DNA of 17,978 nucleotides from Candidatus Methanofilum arcanum (GTDB taxonomy: Archaea > Halobacteriota > Methanomicrobia > Methanomicrobiales > Methanospirillaceae). The DNA is taken from contig JAITWW010000122.1 of NCBI GenBank assembly GCA_031285085.1, positions 1 to 17,978 of the forward strand, read 5' to 3'. The notes beneath the pieces are model-generated. The model had not been told where the DNA came from. It saw only the letters and a program-made list of their open reading frames with translations, and made no database searches. A program made the translations under genes and the position numbers. Below are positions 13,270 through 17,978 of this stretch, one piece after another. How positions within the stretch are numbered: position 1 is the first letter of the stretch; every line of letters begins with the position of its first letter.

Positions 13270-13447
13270 CATCCTTCACAAGAATGGCACCAAGAAATGC
13301 AAGTCCACAGCCTGCGCCAAGAAATGCAAGTCCAATGCCGCCTTTTATAAACTCAATACATGCATCCCAGAAGTAGTAGATTCCATATACACCAGCAAGA
13401 ATACAGATGATTCCAACAATAAGCATACCAAGTCCTAATTTATCCAT
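13262..13447 (-). CDS. Small two-helix membrane protein, 61 residues
   Basis: A short, glycine-rich hydrophobic protein: helix one MDKLGLGMLIVGIICILAG, a short aromatic link (YGIYYFWDACIEFIKG), then helix two GGIGLAFLGAGCGLAFLGAI and a charged end VKDEC. A GGAG lies seven bases before the ATG, which supports translation. I do not know the family. It precedes the membrane J-domain gene on the same strand with a 63-bp gap, so joint transcription or function is possible. Two cysteines sit in or near membrane segments. Confidence 0.65.
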   Translation of the reverse strand: MDKLGLGMLIVGIICILAGVYGIYYFWDACIEFIKGGIGLAFLGAGCGLAFLGAILVKDEC

Positions 13448-13501
13448 AATAATTCTCCATATGATTTTGTGATATGCAGGATAATAAATGTTCTTCGTAG
13501 C

Positions 13502-13930
13502 TTATTGCTGCACAACCTCCAGAGAAATAGATAGTCTTGCTCCTTGCTTCAATGCAGAGATGAGATCACGGGGAAGGAGAAGTGCTGTCATATCTGACTG
13601 AATACCAATGGTACGTTCACATACAAATCTGCTCCTTCTCCATACAAGATCCGTTGCATGAGTAAAGGACAGCTGTGAAGACCCCTGAGACATTACGACA
13701 ACCTCATACTCTTCACATATCAGCGTTGTCTTTAGTATCGCATCATCATGTGCTAAACTTGATTGAAACTCATTGCTAAGATCTGATATTCCTTTGCTTG
13801 CTGCAACTCCTATAATGCAATCTCCTGCTGCTGTAAGATGAGGCTCTTTTGTAATCTCAAATGTTGTCTTATGAGTTGCTGATACGAGAGGGTGACCTTT
13901 TGCATCTATCTCTTCACAGATACGCATCAT
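13502..13930 (-). CDS. DUF371 family protein
   Basis: 142 residues matching DUF371, a conserved archaeal family of unknown function. The defining stretches are visible: IDAKGHPLVSATHKTTFEITKE (the GH-x-x-V-x-A-T-HKTT-x-E-x-T block, residues 8-29), then LTAAGDCIIGVAASKGISDL, LSFTHATDLVWRRSRFVCERTIGIQSDMTA and LPRDLISAL. The strong conservation of His, Thr, Glu, Asp and Cys suggests a binding or catalytic site, but none has been shown to my knowledge. The start could be either of two adjacent ATGs. It is transcribed away from the zinc-finger gene; the 99-bp gap between them holds divergent promoters. Confidence 0.85.
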   Translation of the reverse strand: MMRICEEIDAKGHPLVSATHKTTFEITKEPHLTAAGDCIIGVAASKGISDLSNEFQSSLAHDDAILKTTLICEEYEVVVMSQGSSQLSFTHATDLVWRRSRFVCERTIGIQSDMTALLLPRDLISALKQGARLSISLEVVQQ

Positions 13931-13992
13931 CCCGAAATATCACTTTACATAGAGATGAATCTGTTTGAAGTAATCTCTCCCCTCTTGTTATG

Positions 13993-14005
13993 AATATATT
14001 ATATA
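13993..14005 (+). promoter_or_regulatory. TATA box of the zinc-finger gene
   Basis: AATATATTATATA is centred about 31 bases before the ATG at 14030, so the transcript should be leaderless or have only a few leader bases. No Shine-Dalgarno is present, which agrees. Confidence 0.55.
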
Positions 14006-14029
14006 CAACACGAAAACACAGTACTGCTC

Positions 14030-14659
14030 ATGGATAGTATAGATGTAGAATGCCCGGCATGTGAGAGTATTACTGAGCATGAGATACTTCGTGGTGATTA
14101 TAATCTCGTTGTGCAGTGTATGGAGTGTGGTCGGGTGCAAACCCTTCAAAAACCAAAAGAACCAGCTACCTCTTCTGTTAAAACGATTGTAAGCAGAGAA
14201 AATGAATCATTTGTCTGTCGAAGTGAGATGTACTGCACTGAGCGAGTTGTTGTTGGTGATCATATTGTTGCAGAGTGTGATGATGAGCATGCATTCGGTG
14301 TTGAGATCATGGCAATAGAATGTGGGCCAAAGAGGGTGAGTGCAGCGCAGGCAGATGAGATAGATACTCTGTGGACACGATCTATTGATGAGGTTGTTGT
14401 TCGTTTTTCAGTGCATAAGGGGCATAAAACGATTCCATTATATCATGTGTGTGAAGGAACTACACGTTTTTATGTGGGAGAACAGTATGAAATTAGTGGC
14501 ATGAAGTTTAAGATCCATCATATCAAACTCCGAAACGGATCAGTATGTAAAAAGGTTGGAAAGTTTGAGCCTGCACTGATGATCAAAAGAGTATATGCAT
14601 ATGCAGGTGCGAGTAGGCCAGATAGAAGCACATATGATCGTCGCGTTGGTGTTTGGTAA
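14030..14659 (+). CDS. HVO_0476-family zinc finger protein
   Basis: 209 residues. An N-terminal zinc ribbon has C8-x2-C11 and C30-x2-C33 (CPAC...CMECG). The remaining part is beta-rich, with two repeated segments: GDHIVAECDDEHAFGVEIMAIECG (about 76-99) and VGEQYEISGMKFKIHHIKLRNGS. The layout matches the archaeal family named after Haloferax HVO_0476, whose role is not known; a nucleic-acid or regulatory role is usually guessed from the ribbon. The C-terminal end is basic. It begins a plus-strand run with a possible small gene, the LSm gene and a winged-helix gene, all nucleic-acid-related by sequence. Confidence 0.75.
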   Translation: MDSIDVECPACESITEHEILRGDYNLVVQCMECGRVQTLQKPKEPATSSVKTIVSRENESFVCRSEMYCTERVVVGDHIVAECDDEHAFGVEIMAIECGPKRVSAAQADEIDTLWTRSIDEVVVRFSVHKGHKTIPLYHVCEGTTRFYVGEQYEISGMKFKIHHIKLRNGSVCKKVGKFEPALMIKRVYAYAGASRPDRSTYDRRVGVW

Positions 14660-14672
14660 GATGTAAAAGGAC

Positions 14673-14789
14673 ATGTACCACACGTGGCGTGAACTTACGC
14701 TTTATCTCGGCAAGAATTCAAGTTGGTTGACTTCATGTCTACGCTGTCTCGCAAGAGAAGAGGTCATTGATTATGTACATGAGGGATAG
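14673..14789 (+). CDS. Possible 38-codon gene, helix-turn-helix-like
   Basis: An ATG-to-TAG frame too short for usual gene calling. It encodes a peptide starting MYHTWRELTLYLGKNSSWL and ending EEVIDYVHEG. The middle part (LTLYLGKNSSWLTSCLRCLAREEVI) resembles the 'LGKSxSWVSxxLRxLxxxGLI' pattern of winged-helix DNA-binding domains, and codon use is like its neighbours. It begins 13 bases after the zinc-finger gene; AAGGA lies just before the ATG but too close to be an ideal Shine-Dalgarno. It may be a real micro-protein, a remnant of a regulator, or chance. Confidence 0.4.
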   Translation: MYHTWRELTLYLGKNSSWLTSCLRCLAREEVIDYVHEG

Positions 14790-14823
14790 GTTTAACCGTG
14801 GTGCAGTTGTTATGTAAAGAAGA

Positions 14824-15060
14824 ATGGTTAGCAGCATTGTTCTTCCAATCAAGAAGGTATTCTCCCTTGTTGAGACTAAAATAAACGTTGAAATCAAAGA
14901 TGAGCGGAGAACATTTGTCGGTAAGCTCGTTGCAGTTGATGAATATATGAATGTTCATATTGAAGAGGCAATCGAGTGTATTCCTGGAGAAGCAGACAAA
15001 TTACATAATTCCCTCATAATTAGAGGAAATAATATTCTCTCAATCGCCCCTGCGGCATAG
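14824..15060 (+). CDS. LSm/Sm-like archaeal protein (SmAP)
   Basis: 78 residues, about the usual size of an archaeal Sm protein that forms a ring binding U-rich RNA. The Sm1 motif is seen at 20-48 (INVEIKDERRTFVGKLVAVDEYMNVHIEEA) with the conserved G33 and the D-x-x-M-N-V core. The Sm2 motif is seen at 65-74 (IIRGNNILSI, the 'RG-x-N' turn). Many euryarchaeal Sm genes are followed by ribosomal protein L37e; here a winged-helix gene follows instead, after 10 bases. A weak AAGAAG precedes the ATG. A GTTTAACC element about 30 bases upstream may be its promoter. Confidence 0.9.
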   Translation: MVSSIVLPIKKVFSLVETKINVEIKDERRTFVGKLVAVDEYMNVHIEEAIECIPGEADKLHNSLIIRGNNILSIAPAA

Positions 15061-15070
15061 AGTACTATAC

Positions 15071-15460
15071 ATGACCGAACTGGAACAACAAGCGATAGCA
15101 GTTATCTCTGCATCTGAAAATGGAGTTCTCCAAAGTGAACTTTGGAAGGTTTTAGGTGTTGATAGTCGTAAATGCTCAAGGATTGTCAAAAAACTTCTTG
15201 ACATGAACCGAGTTGAGAGGATTGAGCATCGTCAGGATGGTATCAAAACATATCGACTCATCGCATGTCGTGGTCCAGTTGATCCGAATCTTTTATTAGC
15301 TGGGACTGATCTGATTCCATGTATTGCATGTGAGCTTGAATGTAATGTAGAGGAATGCACCCTCCTCTTGGACTGGATGTTTCAGCTTGCCATCAGTGCA
15401 GCATCGCCTGAGGATGAGAAAGAAAATGATGACGATGAGATTGTGTTTGATGATGAATAA
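15071..15460 (+). CDS. Winged-helix protein with four-cysteine cluster (TFE-beta candidate)
   Basis: 129 residues. Residues 1-65 are a winged helix (LEQQAIAVISASENGVLQSELWKVLGVDSRKCSRIVKKLLDMNRVERI, wing HRQDGIKTYRL). Next come C84-x2-C87-x3-C91-x4-C96, spacing that suits a [4Fe-4S] cluster, and LLLDWMFQLAIS. The tail is strongly acidic. Archaeal TFE-beta, the partner of TFE-alpha in RNA polymerase initiation and a relative of Pol III RPC39, has just this order: winged helix, then a cubane iron-sulfur domain. The 'C...W[ML]' end resembles that of RPC39. The assignment is an inference from layout; an iron-sulfur transcription regulator is the alternative. It lies 10 bases after the LSm gene and converges on thiD. 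Confidence 0.62.
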   Translation: MTELEQQAIAVISASENGVLQSELWKVLGVDSRKCSRIVKKLLDMNRVERIEHRQDGIKTYRLIACRGPVDPNLLLAGTDLIPCIACELECNVEECTLLLDWMFQLAISAASPEDEKENDDDEIVFDDE

Positions 15461-15484
15461 GCTACTCATCAAATAATTTTTATA

Positions 15485-16306
15485 TTACAATTTTATTTTA
15501 AAATCATCACTCCATGACCCTGGCATCTGTGTTCCACAGGACCCAGATACTGCATTTGCTATTGCTTCAGCACTGAACTCTTTTGCCTGCTCACAAGCCT
15601 GTGTTACTCCAGCTCCATGAGCCAGATACGCCGCAATCGCTGCAGATAAAAGACATCCAGTGCCATGCACATCATAGGGAAACCTCTTTTTTATGAACGA
15701 AATAACTCCCTCTTTTGAGAAGAGAAGATCTACAGAGTGAGTTTTATCTGATCTGTTATGTCCGCCTTTCACAAGTACATAAGGAACACCAAGCTCCAAC
15801 AGAGCAGCACCTGCTTGGTGGATGGTCTCGTTTGTTGATATCTTTACACCGCTTAGTAGCTCAGCCTCAGGGAGGTTTGGTGTGATAATCAATGCACGAG
15901 GCACAAGGAGATCAATGAGTGTATTGATACTATCCAGGTCAAGAAGGGTATGCCCTGATGTTGAGACCATTACCGGATCAACAACTAATGGAATGTCTTG
16001 TGGGAGATGGTCATGTACTGCACAGATACATTCATGGGAGTACAACATCCCAGTTTTTGCAGCATGTGGATAGAGATCAAGAAGCAGGGTCTCTATCTGT
16101 GCCTCGATGCATTCTGTAGAGACAGGGTAAACTCCTGTTACCTCCTTGCTATTCTGGGCTGTAAGTGCAGTAATGACACTTGTTCCGATACAGTACAATG
16201 AGTGAAATGTACAGAGATCTCGTTGAATACCAGCTCCTCCTGATGGATCAGAACCTGCAATGGTGAGGGCAACAGGAGGGGGGGTTGGAGAGGGAAGAAC
16301 TGTCAT
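15485..16306 (-). CDS. thiD: Hydroxymethylpyrimidine/phosphomethylpyrimidine kinase ThiD
   Basis: 273 residues of the ribokinase superfamily. ThiD phosphorylates HMP to HMP-P and then HMP-PP, the pyrimidine half of thiamine. All hallmarks are present: AGSDPSGGAGIQRD (17-30), VITALTAQNS, the DPVM motif at 110-113 followed by STSGH, TPNLPEAELL (142-151), VKGGH (179-183) and the anion-hole/catalytic HGTGC at 214-218 with LLSAAIAAYLA. Length is normal for ThiD alone; there is no fused ThiN (thiamine-phosphate synthase) domain as found in many archaea. The first 12 residues are proline-rich and poorly conserved, but no later ATG offers a better start. The minus-strand gene just upstream is 28 bases away, so joint transcription is likely. 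No thiamine riboswitch is visible. Confidence 0.95.
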   Translation of the reverse strand: MTVLPSPTPPPVALTIAGSDPSGGAGIQRDLCTFHSLYCIGTSVITALTAQNSKEVTGVYPVSTECIEAQIETLLLDLYPHAAKTGMLYSHECICAVHDHLPQDIPLVVDPVMVSTSGHTLLDLDSINTLIDLLVPRALIITPNLPEAELLSGVKISTNETIHQAGAALLELGVPYVLVKGGHNRSDKTHSVDLLFSKEGVISFIKKRFPYDVHGTGCLLSAAIAAYLAHGAGVTQACEQAKEFSAEAIANAVSGSCGTQMPGSWSDDFKIKL

Positions 16307-16334
16307 GTATGCTTTTTGGGGTTAGTGGAACTTT

Positions 16335-16919
16335 TCATGCCAAATGCCTATTTTTTCGTATTTTATCAAGAAGATTTTCCATGGAGATACCTGCAAGATG
16401 AGCCGCCATTTCAAGACCGACTTTGCCTTTCTGATACATGTTGTGGGCAAGCTGAACTCTCTCTGAAAGGATTTTATTACGTATCTGCGATTCCGTAGTA
16501 TAATCAGGATTTATAACATAGGTAACAAGTATTCTCTCATGATGTGTTAGATCATTGAGAAAATCTTTGATTTCATCGAATATTTCTAGATCAGCATTAA
16601 GATTTTTATTTTTGAGCAGTTGAACAATCTTTTTTCCATATGCTGTGATATAATAGGAGTTACCCTTCTTTTCTCCAAGACCATATGAAATAAGATGTTC
16701 CAGTGCTATTTTGGCAGGCTCGCTATATGGACCATAATAATAGGGCTCAAAATCAGCATCATCACATAATTCTTCATCATTATTTGCGATAAAAAAAAGC
16801 TCTTTTTGATATGCAGTTTCATTAGGAATAGGAGCAGCATTTGCTCCGCTAAGAAGAAATAAGGCACTTATCTCTAGCTTTGAGAGATAGGATATCAGTT
16901 CATCGTCGGATATCTGCAT
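16335..16919 (-). CDS. Winged-helix/antitoxin-like protein with UPF0175-like C-terminus
   Basis: 194 residues. Residues 35-100 resemble a winged-helix module found in Panacea/SocA-like antitoxin proteins: KELFFIANNDEE, FEPYYYGPYSEPAKIALEHLISYGLGEKKGNSYYITAYGKKI. This shows the 'f...YGPyS' and 'Y-x-IT-x-x-G' features. The C-terminus (152-191) SERVQLAHNMYQKGKVGLEMAAHLAGISMENLLDKI resembles the UPF0175 helical domain (a small helix-turn-helix seen in antitoxins). A toxin gene beside it is not seen: thiD is downstream and a pilin-like gene is upstream. It may be an orphan antitoxin or an unrelated regulator. An AT-rich tract directly before the ATG and no Shine-Dalgarno suggest a leaderless start. 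Confidence 0.6.
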   Translation of the reverse strand: MQISDDELISYLSKLEISALFLLSGANAAPIPNETAYQKELFFIANNDEELCDDADFEPYYYGPYSEPAKIALEHLISYGLGEKKGNSYYITAYGKKIVQLLKNKNLNADLEIFDEIKDFLNDLTHHERILVTYVINPDYTTESQIRNKILSERVQLAHNMYQKGKVGLEMAAHLAGISMENLLDKIRKNRHLA

Positions 16920-17073
16920 AAATTTAATATTATACGTATTTTTCGCTCTTCATAGCAAAGAAAGTATGTTTGATACACAGAAGACCAACTTTGAACAGCA
17001 CGAAGGATAAGTGGGAGATTTTCAGGTTCAAGGAGGTAAGCTTGTAAAATAACAAAAAAAGAGTGAGGTTTCG

Positions 17074-17922
17074 TTACACAACTCGCATTCTAATATCATA
17101 TATTTCTATTATCACATTTGTTGATCCACCTTCACCATAGACAGGTTCTTTCCATGCATCTATTATATTTTGCAGCATATTTCGTAGCTTCTCTGCATCC
17201 GGATCAGGGACATCTTGCTGTAATTCAACTTTGAGAACATCAAAGATTTTCTCCTCTTTTTTTGTTATGAATATATCAATCCCACTCATACCATTTCCAC
17301 TGCGAAAGAGAGAGTCAGGATCAGCAGTAAAAGTATAGATGGATATTGTAGTATTTGTCATGGCGTGTGGGGTAAATACCGTCTTTAAGAAAAATTCCTC
17401 TGCTTTTTCTGCATCGGCGTTTTTAATATACTCAAGCCACGTGCTTTTTGATGGCTTTGTCACGGATACAAGACCACGTTCCCATGTATAACCTTGGTCT
17501 ACCCAGAAGTTTCCAATGGGCTGGTACGATATCTTAACTGTGGTGATTGGAATCGGTTCAATTTCTTCTCCCGGAGAAAGAGCGTCAGCCCCATCTGTTA
17601 TAACCAACTTCAGAAGATTTTTCTGCTCAAGCTGAAGCGTTCCAGAAGATGTTATCGGTGAGAAAAGAGCAGCGCCACCTCCAAGCTGCATGCGCTTTTG
17701 AAAGGAGATATCTTTTTGAAACTGTGCCATCTGACTGATATCTCCGGTAAGAGAAGAAAACATTTCCTGAACTGACTGAAGATGTCTTATTTCATCTTCC
17801 TGCTTTAGAGAGGGAATATAAATTGCATTCAGCAAAGAGATAAACGAGACAACAACCATAAGGAGAAGCAAAAATGCCACAATTGGGGAGAGAGCTTCAT
17901 CTTTTTTATTTTGGTGTTTCAT
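17074..17922 (-). CDS. Archaeal pilin-like exported protein
   Basis: 282 residues. The start MKHQNKKDEALSPIVAFLLLLMVVVSFISLLNA is the class III signal of archaeal type IV pilin-like proteins: a basic stretch, DEA, then the conserved S-P and a hydrophobic helix of about 20 residues. A prepilin peptidase would cut just before the hydrophobic part. The rest is a long extracellular domain, mostly beta-like, without a second membrane segment; LSPGEEIEPIPITTVKISYQPIGNFWVDQGYTWERG is the part typical of these large pilin-like proteins. GGTGAT two bases before the ATG is the ribosome site. Its long size suggests a minor pilin or an adhesin-like surface protein rather than a main pilin. An adjoining upstream gene is cut off by the window edge. 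Confidence 0.7.
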   Translation of the reverse strand: MKHQNKKDEALSPIVAFLLLLMVVVSFISLLNAIYIPSLKQEDEIRHLQSVQEMFSSLTGDISQMAQFQKDISFQKRMQLGGGAALFSPITSSGTLQLEQKNLLKLVITDGADALSPGEEIEPIPITTVKISYQPIGNFWVDQGYTWERGLVSVTKPSKSTWLEYIKNADAEKAEEFFLKTVFTPHAMTNTTISIYTFTADPDSLFRSGNGMSGIDIFITKKEEKIFDVLKVELQQDVPDPDAEKLRNMLQNIIDAWKEPVYGEGGSTNVIIEIYDIRMRVV

Positions 17923-17978
17923 ACATCACCACCCCTCTAAATATAACTGCTTGTTTTGCGACAATGCTTATTTTGCTA

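Noticed and set aside
16898..17089. Stop-to-stop open frame of 64 codons on the minus strand, with a protein-like stretch (LLEPENLPLILRAVQSW)
   Set aside because: It has no suitable start codon, is out of frame with the gene at 16335-16919 and overlaps its beginning; it may be a gene remnant but I cannot support it.
17906..17978. Possible end of another minus-strand gene entering from the right edge (frame ending VVMYETPK)
   Set aside because: Only 24 codons are visible, a second frame is also open there, and it would overlap the pilin-like gene start; undecidable without more sequence.

Overview
The window reads as a chromosomal segment of a methanogenic euryarchaeon, most likely of the Methanomicrobiales (a Methanospirillum-like genome is my guess; I cannot confirm the genus). 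The evidence is an archaeal RNase P RNA, a tRNA without encoded CCA, TATA-box promoters with short or absent leaders, and archaeal families: NrpR, LSm/SmAP, PAC2 proteasome chaperone, DUF371, DUF473, an HVO_0476-type zinc finger and a TrpB2-type tryptophan synthase. I see no insertion sequence, CRISPR array, prophage or integrase. It looks like core chromosome with lineage-specific genes mixed in.

Layout. Positions 1-225 hold the end of a TrpB2-like gene. Next (431-3238) comes an ECF-type importer in which a TrpP-like substrate-binding membrane domain and two ATPase domains are fused in one 684-residue chain, followed with no gap by EcfT. With trpB2 beside it, the likely substrate is tryptophan or a related indole compound. 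A tRNA-Arg(UCG) lies on the minus strand at 3428-3498. A dCTP deaminase/dUTPase-family gene overlaps a single-domain NrpR nitrogen regulator (3554-4941). A divergent FtsZ/tubulin-superfamily gene with an octapeptide-repeat tail follows on the minus strand, then a membrane-anchored thioredoxin-like protein and a stand-alone TiaS-like domain protein.

The RNase P RNA gene (about 8124-8434, plus strand) opens a plus-strand series: a PAC2 protein with a C-terminal HbYX-like motif, DUF473, an unknown protein, a GNAT acetyltransferase overlapping an LPG-synthase-C (DUF2156) gene, and a small secreted protein ending at a strong terminator. Then come minus-strand genes (J-domain membrane protein, small membrane protein, DUF371), followed on the plus strand by an HVO_0476-like zinc finger, a possible 38-codon gene, an LSm protein and a winged-helix protein with a four-cysteine cluster that I suspect is TFE-beta. 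The right end (minus strand) carries thiD, a winged-helix/antitoxin-like protein and an archaeal pilin-like protein.

The points most worth a second look are the S-A-A fused ECF importer and its control region, the divergent tubulin with its minisatellite tail, the stand-alone TiaS-like protein, the LSm/TFE-beta-like pair, and the HbYX tail on the PAC2 protein. Several starts differ from the longest open frame; I chose them by Shine-Dalgarno spacing, TATA position or family N-termini.
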